Positions 38,806 through 46,233 of a DNA stretch of 64,000 nt are shown here, in pieces; the first letter of the stretch is position 1, and the number at the start of each line of letters is the position of its first letter. The stretch is from NCBI RefSeq assembly GCF_002979975.1, contig NZ_PCQD01000007.1:62001-126000 (forward strand), written 5' to 3'. Origin of the DNA: Pseudomonas sp. MYb185. GTDB taxonomy: Bacteria > Pseudomonadota > Gammaproteobacteria > Pseudomonadales > Pseudomonadaceae. The notes under the pieces were generated by a model. That model saw only the letters and a program-made list of their open reading frames with translations. It had not been told where the DNA came from and searched no databases. A program made the translations under genes and the position numbers.

Positions 38806-39092
38806 AACCTGTGATTACAGAATTTGACCTGGCTGACTACCTCGACAGCGAGGAGATGATTGCCGAGTATCTGTCCCAGGTGCTGGCGGAAGGTGACACC
38901 GAGGAGCTGCTGCAAGCCATCGGCCATGTGGCCAAGGCTCGGGGCATGACGCAGATTGCCAAGGAAACCGGTCTGGGTCGGGAAAGTCTGTATAAAGCGT
39001 TTGCTCCTGGGGCGAAGCCGCGCTTTGAAACGGTGGTCAAGGTGATGAATGCGCTGGGTGTGGAGCTTCATGCACATCCCGTACGCCTGTAA
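38802..39092 (+). CDS. HigA-type antitoxin
   Basis: A 96-residue antidote. The N-terminal FDLADYLDSEEMIAEYLSQV is the toxin-binding part typical of the family, and the C-terminal HTH reads ARGMTQIAKETGLGRESLYKAF followed by FETVVKVMNALGVELHAHP. It neutralises the toxin encoded just upstream and probably represses the pair. Toxin-first order is that of higBA modules. Confidence 0.88.
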   Translation: MKPVITEFDLADYLDSEEMIAEYLSQVLAEGDTEELLQAIGHVAKARGMTQIAKETGLGRESLYKAFAPGAKPRFETVVKVMNALGVELHAHPVRL

Positions 39093-39115
39093 CTGGTAGG
39101 GAAGGAGATGCAGAA

Positions 39116-39137
39116 AAGCCCGCGCGGGCGCGGGCTT
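39116..39137 (-). terminator. Terminator of the cI-linked cassette
   Basis: AAGCCCGC/GCGGGCTT stem with a six-base loop; on the minus strand TTTTCT follows. It lies three bases after the stop of the beta-protein gene and also ends the rightward higBA transcript region. Confidence 0.75.
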
Positions 39138-39140
39138 GGA

Positions 39141-39578
39141 TTATTCGGCTGCGGTGGGAAGGGGTGGGGCAGTGCCCTCTTTTACATCCAGACCGACACA
39201 CGGTACGAGGTTTCCATCTGCGAGGATGTTAACTTTCAGATAGCCAGGCTCGTTGAAAAGATAGTTCTGGGCAATGAACTCCATTCTAATGCAGTGCATA
39301 GGCTCGCCAGCTGATGAGATGACTGGCTGCAGGTCGGCAGTATCGATATCAATATCGATGGCGAAGGACTGCTGGTCATTGAAAACAATTTCGAGCTTCG
39401 CTTTGCTGATGGGCTCTGCAGCTGGCGTATACAACTGAACCGACACGCATAGCTTGATCATGTGGAAAGGGAAGCGTGGAACCATCATTGCATCAGTGTA
39501 CATGCCGATGTACATCAGCTTGCCGTTATCCTCGCGCCGAATATCATCGGAAAATACAGCTACAGCGTAACGCTTCAT
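39141..39578 (-). CDS. Beta-rich protein, third gene of the cI-linked cassette
   Basis: A 145-residue protein. The start MKRYAVAVFSDDIRREDNGK then LMYIGMYTD resembles the DUF6941-type family as I recall it; the rest is predicted beta-strand (IKLCVSVQLYTPAAEPISKAK, SFAIDIDIDTADL). No catalytic motif is obvious. The ATG overlaps the XRE gene's stop as ATGA, so the two are translationally coupled. A terminator follows. It may modulate the adjacent toxin-antitoxin pair or act against superinfecting phage; both ideas are inference. Confidence 0.7.
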   Translation of the reverse strand: MKRYAVAVFSDDIRREDNGKLMYIGMYTDAMMVPRFPFHMIKLCVSVQLYTPAAEPISKAKLEIVFNDQQSFAIDIDIDTADLQPVISSAGEPMHCIRMEFIAQNYLFNEPGYLKVNILADGNLVPCVGLDVKEGTAPPLPTAAE

Positions 39579-39904
39579 GCCTGTTTCCTCGATGATTCCC
39601 ATACAGCAAATAGCTGATCCAGGCTGACATTCAAAGCTTTGGATAGCAGGGCGGCAGTCTCAAGCATCATGTTCTGTTTGCCGTTCTCTATGTTGGCGAT
39701 ATGCGGTTGAGAGGTGTTTACAGCCTTAGCCAGGGCCTGCTGTGATAGACCCGCCTTCAGCCTAAGCGTCTTCAGACTGGTAGGGGCGTCCTTGTAGTAG
39801 GTGTCTGCTATTTGTTGACGGGCGTTTGCCAGTGCAGCGGCTCCCTCCTGGTTGCCCTCCAGTTTGGAAAGCAGGTCGGAAAATTTGCTATGTTTCCGAG
39901 CCAT
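39575..39904 (-). CDS. XRE-family antitoxin-like regulator
   Basis: A 109-residue protein with an N-terminal helical region (MARKHSKFSDLLSKLEGNQEG) and a clear HTH_3 domain (LKTLRLKAGLSQQALAKAVN, TSQPHIANIENGKQN). Its layout is that of HigA-like antitoxins encoded after a RelE-like toxin. The start at 39904 is my choice; the frame is open to 40090, overlapping the upstream gene, and ATG 40045 is an alternative. It is coupled to the beta-protein gene by ATGA. Confidence 0.8.
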   Translation of the reverse strand: MARKHSKFSDLLSKLEGNQEGAAALANARQQIADTYYKDAPTSLKTLRLKAGLSQQALAKAVNTSQPHIANIENGKQNMMLETAALLSKALNVSLDQLFAVWESSRKQA

Positions 39905-39980
39905 AGCCGACTTAGGGCTGGGGATATCAAATGACAATACTCGCCCAGGGGTAGAGGTCGTTGGAGCTTTGGTTTTCCCA

Positions 39981-40418
39981 CTACTCTTCCATAAGCTGCC
40001 GGTAGGCTGCTTGGATTCTGAGTGAAAGATCGCTGTCGAGCTCATAGTCAAACTCTTCAATTTTGGTTGCTGTGTCTGCTTTTCGGCCAATGCCGAGAAT
40101 CACGTATGTATCGATGAGTGGCTGGAAGGCGTAAATGCACCTGTAGTCGCTGCATTCGTCGTCGAAGCCGCGCAGACGCCACATGTTCATATTGTGGATC
40201 TGTGCTTGACCCCATGTCCTCACGTTGAATTTTGCTGTTCTTGGTTGGGGGTGTGCCGGTCTTCCTCCAAATCCGTTTTGGGTAAGCCTATCCAGCAAGT
40301 CTTGGTCGCACTCCAGTTGCTCGAGCAAGGCTATCAGCAGTACGCCGGCAGGCGGGTCATGCTCCAGTATGCGAGCCAGGTCATCTGCGGCATCATCATG
40401 CACAATCAGCTCATACAC
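39981..40418 (-). CDS. RelE-superfamily toxin-like protein
   Basis: About 145 residues starting at GTG 40418 (YELIVHDDAADDLARILEHD). The middle FNVRTWGQAQIHNMNMWRLR and YRCIYAFQPLIDTYVILGIG then RKADTATKIEEFDYE fit the core strands of RelE/HigB-like toxins, here larger than usual because of an insert between helices and sheet. TTG at 40445 is another possible start. AT-rich DNA precedes it, suggesting its own promoter. With the XRE and beta-protein genes it forms a leftward cassette immediately downstream of cI. Confidence 0.65.
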   Translation of the reverse strand: MYELIVHDDAADDLARILEHDPPAGVLLIALLEQLECDQDLLDRLTQNGFGGRPAHPQPRTAKFNVRTWGQAQIHNMNMWRLRGFDDECSDYRCIYAFQPLIDTYVILGIGRKADTATKIEEFDYELDSDLSLRIQAAYRQLMEE

Positions 40419-40562
40419 TATATAAGACCGTATATAACAATTCAACGGATAGACGAAAACCGCTCGGCAGATCAGGCTTACCTTTCAGAGCAACATCCCT
40501 GTCTGCCATGCTGCCTTGCGGCAGTATGGGGCTCGTGACGGCTCCATTTAGGTGTAAGGTGT

Positions 40563-41288
40563 TCATAGTCTTTGCGACCGCCAAGCCAGCAATACACGCG
40601 CATGAATAATCAGGTTGTCCAGATCCTTCCCAGTCACCTCATAGGGCGGATATGCCTCGTTGTCCGATAGCACGCGGACGCCGTTGGGCAAGATCTGTAG
40701 GCGTTTGACCATCAGGGCGCCACTGAGGCTGAACAGGTAGACACCATCAGTCGTTACGGTCTTGATGCCCTGATCGATAATCAGTGGATCGCCTGACTTG
40801 AACGTCTTGTTCATCGACTCGCCAAAGCCGGTGATCATGGCGAGGTTGTCTGGCTGGGTGCAGGAGATTCCCTGGCTGCGCATGAAGTCGAGGCTGATGG
40901 TTACGTGCCTGATGGTCTCGATGTAATCGCTGGGTAGCACCTGGCCGGTGCCCATGGCGGCCCGAACATCGTAATGCGGTATATCAATCTCGCCTGGCCG
41001 CGCCCGGGCTTTGGAGAAATTTGCAGCGATCACATTACTTTCGGAGTCCTTCTCCGCTTTGGATCTGTGCATTTCTCCTTTCCCGGTGAGCAGCCAGTCT
41101 ACGGTGCTTTCATACTCCGCAGCGATGGCGGTCAGGTTTTCATTCTTAATATTCCCTGTTTCACCAGTAAACCATTGGCTTACAGCCTGATGGCTTATGC
41201 CACAGGTCTTCGCTAGGGCTGAACGAACCTTCCGTGGCTGTACGCCTCGGGATTTCAGCAGCTGCTCAATGCGGTCTGTAATCGTCAT
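40563..41288 (-). CDS. CI-type phage repressor
   Basis: A 241-residue LexA-like repressor. The N-terminal HTH spans about 5-65 (ALAKTCGISHQAVSQWFTGE); the C-terminal S24 peptidase domain has the cleavage-region sequence AAMGTGQ, the Ser nucleophile in GFGESMNKTFKSGDPLIID and the Lys in ALMVKRLQ. RecA-stimulated self-cleavage should induce the prophage. ATG at 41288 lies 60 bases from the last right operator. It should bind the CAAGCATGCTTG sites at 38404-38458 and 41301-41349. Confidence 0.93.
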   Translation of the reverse strand: MTITDRIEQLLKSRGVQPRKVRSALAKTCGISHQAVSQWFTGETGNIKNENLTAIAAEYESTVDWLLTGKGEMHRSKAEKDSESNVIAANFSKARARPGEIDIPHYDVRAAMGTGQVLPSDYIETIRHVTISLDFMRSQGISCTQPDNLAMITGFGESMNKTFKSGDPLIIDQGIKTVTTDGVYLFSLSGALMVKRLQILPNGVRVLSDNEAYPPYEVTGKDLDNLIIHARVLLAWRSQRL

Positions 41289-41300
41289 AGCAAAAACATA

Positions 41301-41349
41301 CAAGCAATCTTGCAAAGCATGCTTGCGTTTATATGCTCAAGCATGCTTG
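41301..41349. promoter_or_regulatory. Right operator array (three CI/Cro sites)
   Basis: CAAGCAATCTTG (41301-41312), AAAGCATGCTTG (41314-41325) and the perfect palindrome CAAGCATGCTTG (41338-41349) fill the cI-cro gap. Same consensus as the left array. The perfect site is nearest cro and is the probable highest-affinity OR1. Confidence 0.85.
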
Positions 41350-41377
41350 AATGTGATGACTTGAATTGGAGGCTCAT

Positions 41378-41584
41378 ATGAAACGCTCCGAAGCTATAGA
41401 TTTTTTCGGTGGTATTTCTGCGGTAGCAAAAGTGTTAGGGGTCAGTTACGAGGCGGTGAGGCAATGGCCGGAGGAGGGCATACCTTTACTGCGCCAGTAT
41501 CAGCTCGCTGATATTTCTGGGGGAGTCCTGTCCGTCAGTGGCTCGTCAAGAGTATCGCCAGCAGCTGAAACCAAAGCAGCATAG
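41378..41584 (+). CDS. Cro-like repressor
   Basis: A 68-residue HTH protein: KRSEAIDFFGGISAVAKVLG then VSYEAVRQWPEEGIP and LLRQYQLADISGG. This is the YdaS/Cro layout of lambdoid phages. GGAGG lies five bases before ATG 41378, which I prefer to 41366. It is divergent from cI across the operators and starts the rightward early transcript. Confidence 0.88.
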   Translation: MKRSEAIDFFGGISAVAKVLGVSYEAVRQWPEEGIPLLRQYQLADISGGVLSVSGSSRVSPAAETKAA

Positions 41585-41918
41585 TGAGCGCCGGGCATGC
41601 CCGGCTATCACCGGCCCAGCACCACCTGGGCCTTGTCGGCTGTTCCACCACGAACTGCCGGCCGTTGGGTGCAAGGGGTGACCACAGCATGAGCAACCCT
41701 TGCACGTTCGTCCCGACACGGATGCCGGGGCTTGCCAGTCTCTCCACCACAGAGTGGCTGGCGGTTTGAGGGCAGGGCGCGGGGTAGCGCCCTGCCCTCG
41801 GAGCCGGGGGCTTTTCCACCACAGAGCGGCCCCCTTTGTGACCACAGCGATGTGTCCACGCCGCAACTGTATCAAACCAGATGCGCCGTGGCACTGGCAT
41901 ACTTTTGGAGTTACTGCC
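41585..41918. other. Intergenic region with recurring CCAC motifs and hairpins
   Basis: No convincing gene in 334 bp. It has a 14-bp palindrome CCGGGCATGCCCGG (41591-41604), a 13-bp perfect inverted repeat starting GAGGGCAGGGCGC (41768-41799, loop GGGGTA), three copies of TCCACCAC near 41644, 41741 and 41815, and two copies of GTGACCACAGC near 41677 and 41838. Open frames here are low-confidence and may be degenerate relatives of Icd/Ash-type phage peptides. Confidence 0.5.
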
Positions 41919-42440
41919 ATGAGCCGAGCGCCCATGAGTTGTACCGAGCGTGCGCAGCGGGAGATATTGCCGCTGCGCCTGGCCCTCTACCACGGCACGC
42001 GGGACTTTCCCGGCGGTGCCGCTGCCATCGCCGCCATCTATGGCCGCAATCCCACCACCTTGCAGCACAAGCTGAGCCCCACTAACACCAGCCACTCGCT
42101 CAACCCCGACGAGATCGAGGAGATCACTACGGCAACGCGCGACCCACGCATCCTGGACTCAATGGTCGAGGCGTATGGTGATGCCGCCTGGGTTGACCTA
42201 CGCAAGGTTGCAGGCGCACAGACGGCAGAGTTGCCGCTCGGTACGGTGTTGCAATCCACGGGAGTGACGCTGCGAAAGCAATCTGCACTGATGGATGTTA
42301 TCGCGCAGCATCTGGCCGATGACGGCCGCATTGATCGCCATGAACTGCTGGAGTGCAAGCTGCATTTGCGTCGTGCCCAGGGGGCGCTGCTGGCATTGGA
42401 GCGGGCGATGGAGCGCGATGCGGAGGTGTGCAATGGCTGA
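41919..42440 (+). CDS. Phage CII-type regulatory protein (PF06892-like)
   Basis: A 173-residue regulator. ALYHGTRDFPGGAAAIAAIY and GRNPTTLQHKLSPTNTSHSL, then NPDEIEEITTATRDPRILDS, match the phage regulatory protein CII (CP76) family. GGAG is eight bases before the ATG, which I prefer to the much longer open frame starting 41700. Its stop overlaps the zinc-finger gene by eight bases. In such phages it activates lysogeny promoters or early replication genes. Confidence 0.85.
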   Translation: MSRAPMSCTERAQREILPLRLALYHGTRDFPGGAAAIAAIYGRNPTTLQHKLSPTNTSHSLNPDEIEEITTATRDPRILDSMVEAYGDAAWVDLRKVAGAQTAELPLGTVLQSTGVTLRKQSALMDVIAQHLADDGRIDRHELLECKLHLRRAQGALLALERAMERDAEVCNG

Positions 42441-42651
42441 TGCGGCTGATATTGCGGGTGACTACACCGAGCGCTGGTTGGATGACGCGCTGGCCGCGGC
42501 AGTGCCAAAGGCGGCTTCAGTAGCCTTGTCGCGTTTCTTCTGCATTGATTGCGATGACCCGATCCCGTTGGGGCGGCGTGAAGCTGTGCCTGGGTGTGTG
42601 CGTTGTACGGACTGTGAAGAGGTAGTGACGGGAGGGTTGCGGCGTGGATGA
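42433..42651 (+). CDS. TraR/DksA-type C4 zinc-finger protein
   Basis: A 72-residue protein. FFCIDCDDPIPLGRREAVPG and CVRCTDCEEV give the CxxC...CxxC finger of the TraR family, without the long DksA coiled coil. TraR-like phage proteins bind RNA polymerase in the secondary channel and act without ppGpp. It overlaps both neighbours (8 bases each). Confidence 0.88.
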   Translation: MADAADIAGDYTERWLDDALAAAVPKAASVALSRFFCIDCDDPIPLGRREAVPGCVRCTDCEEVVTGGLRRG

Positions 42652-44878
42652 AGTGATCGATGAGGTATTGAGCCAGTTTACCGACTATGGCCTGGACGTG
42701 GATCTGCCGCTTGTTTTCGGCAAGCTGACTCGGGTCAAAGCAGAAGGCGATCGAGGTGCGGAGAAGACTGGTTGGTATGTTGCGTATGAGCATCGTACCG
42801 ACAGCGGGCAGACACTGATCCTGGGTTCTTTCGGCAATTGGCGGCTGGGCGAAAAGCAGAACATCAAGCCCAAGGGTATCAAGCTGACGAACGAAGACCG
42901 CGAGCTGATGCGGGCCAGGCAGGAGGAAGCCAAGCGCAAACAGGCCGAGGCACAGGAGCGGGCTGCTGGCAGGGCGGCGAAGCGGGCGGCGGCAATGTGG
43001 AACCGGCTGCCGGAGAAGGGCGAAAGCGCTTACCTGCAGCGCAAGCAGATTGTCGGTTTCGGCGTTCGCTATGCGGCGCGATCCGGCGCCGTGCTGATCC
43101 CAATGCGCAATGCCAAAAGCAAGCTGGTGGGCCTGCAGGTGATCTATCCCAAGGTGCGGGAAGACCTGGGGCGTGACAAGACGTATTGGCCCTACGGGGT
43201 GGCGAAAGAGGGCGCCTATCACCTGATCGGCCCGCATCCCGAGCCGGGTGAGCCGATCCTGATTACCGAGGGCTATGCGACTGGAGCCAGTCTGCATATG
43301 GCGACGGGGCTGGCGGTGGCCATGGCATTCGACGCGGGCAACCTGTTGGCGGTGGGCAAGGCCCTGCGCGAGCTATTCCCGGCGCGGCCGCTGATCTTCT
43401 GTGCGGATGATGATTGGCTGACCAAGCGGCCCAATGGAGAACCATGGAATCCGGGCGTGGAAAAGGCGGAGAAGGCGGCAACCATTCTCGGTGGTCAGGT
43501 GGTGGTGCCGGTCTGGCCAGGCCAGCGCGGCGACAAGGAAACCGATTTCAACGACTTGCACGTCACGGCAGGTATGGAAGAGGTGCGGCGCCAGGTGATG
43601 GCGGTTGTGCGCCCGGCAGCGCAGGGCGGCTGGAAGGACAAGCTGCAGCGCAGCGAAAGCGGCGCATTGCATCCGCATGCCTACAACGTACAACTGATAC
43701 TCGGTAACGACGAGCGCTGGGCCGGCGTGATCGCCATCAATGAGTTCAGCAGCAAGATCGTCAAGCGCCGGACGCCGCCCTATGGCGGGTCGGCCAGTGA
43801 GTGGAGCGACCTGGACGATGCCAGGGTGGTGATGTGGCTGGCCGAGCAGTACAACTTGCGGGTGAGAGCGCCGGCTGTTGTCGAGGCGGTTGCGGTGGTT
43901 GCGGCAGAGAATGCATGGCATCCGGTGCGGCAGTACCTGGAGGGGCTGGAATGGGATCGACAGGGCCGGCTGGATTTCTGGTTGACTGCCGGGCTTGGTG
44001 TTGAGTCTTCCAGCTACACGCTCAAGGTCGGCGTGCGCTGGATGATATCTGCCGTCGCCCGGATCATGGAGCCGGGCTGCAAGGCGGACTCCGTGCTGAT
44101 TCTGGAGGGTGCGCAGGGAGCGGGTAAGTCCACCGCGCTATCGGTGCTGGCCGGTGAGTGGTTCATGGACTCGCCTTTCGCGCTTGGTGACAAGGAAGCG
44201 TACCAGGCGATTCGGGGCAAATGGGTCGTTGAGCTGGGTGAGCTGGATGCCTTCAACAAGGCGGAGTCGACCAAGGCGAAGCAGTTCTTCTCGGCCTATA
44301 TCGATACCTACCGCGAGAGCTATGGCCGCAGAACGATTGACGTGCCACGCCAGTGTGTTTTCGCTGGCACCACCAACCAGGATGAGTACCTGAAAGACAC
44401 CACCGGCAACCGGCGTTACTGGCCGGTGCTCTGTACTCAGGTGGATATCGAATACCTGCGTGAGGTGCGCGACCAACTGTGGGCTGAGGCGTTGGCCCGA
44501 TATCGCGCTGGTGAGCGCTGGTGGGTGGAGCGGCATGAGGCAGACGAGTTTGCGGAGCAGCAGGATGCGCGTTACATGGTTGATGCCTGGGAACACCCGA
44601 TCCGCGAATGGCTGGAGCAACCAGACCGCCATGACGTTATCACCGGCGACCAGATATTTGCCAGCGCGCTCAAGCTGGACCTGGGCCACTGGGGCAAGCC
44701 GGAGCAGATGCGGGTCGGCCACATCATGCACCGGTTGGGCTGGAAGCGTAAGCGCCTGCCGGCGGCAGGGCGCAGTGGGATCAGGCCGTGGGGCTACCAG
44801 CGGCCCAGGAGCTGGACGGCGGCAGCAGCGGTGGCCGATGCCGAAGCTGAGGCCAGGCGGAAGGAGGAGCCGTTTTGA
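42644..44878 (+). CDS. Toprim primase fused to VapE-type helicase
   Basis: A 744-residue replication protein beginning at GTG. After a charged region it has a toprim domain (ILITEGYATGASL near 205, ADDD near 250). The C-terminal half is a superfamily 3/VapE-like P-loop ATPase: Walker A EGAQGAGKST near 487, Walker B WVVELGELDAFNKAE, then VPRQCVFAGTTNQDEYLKD. Such fusions prime and unwind phage DNA from an origin. It overlaps the zinc-finger gene and is followed by the gene at 44875 with a TTGA overlap. Confidence 0.9.
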   Translation: MDEVIDEVLSQFTDYGLDVDLPLVFGKLTRVKAEGDRGAEKTGWYVAYEHRTDSGQTLILGSFGNWRLGEKQNIKPKGIKLTNEDRELMRARQEEAKRKQAEAQERAAGRAAKRAAAMWNRLPEKGESAYLQRKQIVGFGVRYAARSGAVLIPMRNAKSKLVGLQVIYPKVREDLGRDKTYWPYGVAKEGAYHLIGPHPEPGEPILITEGYATGASLHMATGLAVAMAFDAGNLLAVGKALRELFPARPLIFCADDDWLTKRPNGEPWNPGVEKAEKAATILGGQVVVPVWPGQRGDKETDFNDLHVTAGMEEVRRQVMAVVRPAAQGGWKDKLQRSESGALHPHAYNVQLILGNDERWAGVIAINEFSSKIVKRRTPPYGGSASEWSDLDDARVVMWLAEQYNLRVRAPAVVEAVAVVAAENAWHPVRQYLEGLEWDRQGRLDFWLTAGLGVESSSYTLKVGVRWMISAVARIMEPGCKADSVLILEGAQGAGKSTALSVLAGEWFMDSPFALGDKEAYQAIRGKWVVELGELDAFNKAESTKAKQFFSAYIDTYRESYGRRTIDVPRQCVFAGTTNQDEYLKDTTGNRRYWPVLCTQVDIEYLREVRDQLWAEALARYRAGERWWVERHEADEFAEQQDARYMVDAWEHPIREWLEQPDRHDVITGDQIFASALKLDLGHWGKPEQMRVGHIMHRLGWKRKRLPAAGRSGIRPWGYQRPRSWTAAAAVADAEAEARRKEEPF

Positions 44879-45249
44879 TAAAAGTCATTGATGAGTTGTT
44901 GCGGGAGTGGGCAGAGTGGCACTGGCGGGAACTGCGCGGGGAGGCGGTCGGGCCGATGAGCCTGGATTGCCCCTTGGGACGTGCCATTGATAGCAAAGGT
45001 GTCATGATCCCGGGTACGAGAAGGAGCGGTGCCGGATGTGATCCGCGCTACCCAGAGACGGACTTAGTGATTAACATGCTGCGCTATGACTTGGAGAGGC
45101 TGGTGAAGATGCACTATCTGACTCATCCGCATCAGCATGCCGGGAACGCCCGGGCGCTGGGCTATGGGGCGGTCAAGTCCTATTACCGAGCTTTGGACGA
45201 GGCTCACCGTCGCATTCGTGACAGCCTGTATCAACGGCTGGCGGCTTGA
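44875..45249 (+). CDS. Possible late antiterminator Q-like protein
   Basis: A 124-residue protein starting at TTG, overlapping the primase stop. The C-terminal AGNARALGYGAVKSYYRALD then EAHRRIRDSLYQRL looks like the sigma-region-4-like helix-turn-helix of short Q-type antiterminators; a DNA-binding regulator of late genes would fit its place just before the non-coding gap and lysis/head genes. The assignment is by position and one motif. Confidence 0.5.
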   Translation: MIKVIDELLREWAEWHWRELRGEAVGPMSLDCPLGRAIDSKGVMIPGTRRSGAGCDPRYPETDLVINMLRYDLERLVKMHYLTHPHQHAGNARALGYGAVKSYYRALDEAHRRIRDSLYQRLAA

Positions 45250-45683
45250 TGGGCGTCATTGCGTCCCGCCGTCCCGCTGCTGTCCTGCCGGGTTTTGCCT
45301 CGGCAGGTCAGCGCAAAGCCGCGCCGCCGCTCGCTCTGTCCTACCGTCCCGCCGTTTCCGCAATTCCCCACACATACACATGCGCACATATGCGCGCCCA
45401 CGCGCACGCGCTCGCCCGCACATTATTTATTATTACTAAGATAGTCAGTCAGTAGGACAATACTATATAGAACAGGGGGTTACGCTGTCCCACCAGCAGA
45501 GCAGCAGGCGGGGCAGCAGGACAACAAACCAGCCGACAAAGATATTAGCCGTTCTTTGCCGGGGTATTATGGGGATTTTAAGGGGGCTTTGCAGGATGGC
45601 AGCTTAAAGCGCTTGCTGCCATGACAATCGAGGGGTACAAATACGTCATTCTAGTTTTCGTGCGTCCACAGCGGATGCCATCC

Positions 45684-45712
45684 AAGCCCGGCCATTGCGC
45701 CGGGCTTTCTGT
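45684..45712 (+). terminator. Rho-independent terminator before the late genes
   Basis: AAGCCCGGC/GCCGGGCTT stem (9 bp), loop CATTGC, followed by TCTGTTT. Confidence 0.75.
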
Positions 45713-45766
45713 TTCTGGCGCCAGGCCGGTGGTCACCCGGTCATGGAATGGCGCCGCCCCTTCATG

Positions 45767-45793
45767 GCCCTGCATCTGCGGGGCTTTGTTTTT
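45767..45793 (+). terminator. Second terminator before the late genes
   Basis: GCCCTGC/GCGGGGC stem with one wobble, loop ATCT, followed by TTTGTTTTT. Two tandem terminators before the late genes would fit control by antitermination. Confidence 0.7.
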
Positions 45794-45831
45794 CCCAACG
45801 ACACAACCAGGCGCAGCGCCGGGGGTGCCAT

Positions 45832-46233
45832 ATGAAATCAGGTGTAACCATGTCTGAGCCGGGTCCGCTGACTGCTGCAGGTGGTATCGCGTTGTACAAA
45901 CTCGGCGCGTTTGGGCTGATGGCGGTGCTGGCGGCCATTGTGGTCATGGCCATGACCCTGCCGCGAACGGTGCGGGAGTTCATCGTGGCGATGATCAGCA
46001 CGGTGGTGTCCAGCATTGCTGGCGGCGCGTTCATCGTCCGCTGGTTCGAGATCGCGCATTGGGTGCATGACGACATGGGCATGATCGCCATCGGCGGCAT
46101 CGTGTTCGTCTGCGGCCTGCCAGCCTGGGTGCTGGTGCGCGCCGGGTTCGCCTGGAGCGAGGCGAAGAAGGACCGGCAGCTCAACGAGATCATCAGCGCG
46201 GTGATCGAGGCCAAGCGGCGGGCAGGGTTGTGA
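45832..46233 (+). CDS. Phage holin
   Basis: A 133-residue protein with three to four membrane segments (LYKLGAFGLMAVLAAIVVMA, REFIVAMISTVVSSIAGGAF, MGMIAIGGIVFVCGLPAWVL) and a charged C-terminal tail (SEAKKDRQLNEIISAVIEAK). This is the pattern of LydA-like and related holins. ATG 45832 has GGGGGTG upstream; ATG 45850 is an alternative. No endolysin gene is adjacent. It overlaps the next gene as GTGA. Confidence 0.75.
   Translation: MKSGVTMSEPGPLTAAGGIALYKLGAFGLMAVLAAIVVMAMTLPRTVREFIVAMISTVVSSIAGGAFIVRWFEIAHWVHDDMGMIAIGGIVFVCGLPAWVLVRAGFAWSEAKKDRQLNEIISAVIEAKRRAGL

Larger units (their letters stand above)
45250..45831. other. Large non-coding region before the late genes
   Basis: In 582 bp I find no convincing gene. 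It holds a purine-pyrimidine alternating tract (45369-45411, CACACATACACATGCGCACA onward), then an AT-rich part (ATTATTTATTATTACTAAGA at about 45422), then two terminators. Late promoter, antiterminator site or replication origin are possible. Confidence 0.55.

Noticed and set aside
41640-41850. Recurring CCACCAC/GACCACAGC motifs as a CRISPR array
   Set aside because: Copies are short, unequal in spacing and diverged; no repeat-spacer regularity and no cas genes.
45246-45455. Open frames through the alternating purine-pyrimidine tract
   Set aside because: Sequence is low-complexity, no ribosome site, and the peptide has no family signal; the tract itself is the feature.
45621-45857. 78-codon frame before the holin
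   Set aside because: It runs through two terminator hairpins and lacks a good ribosome site.
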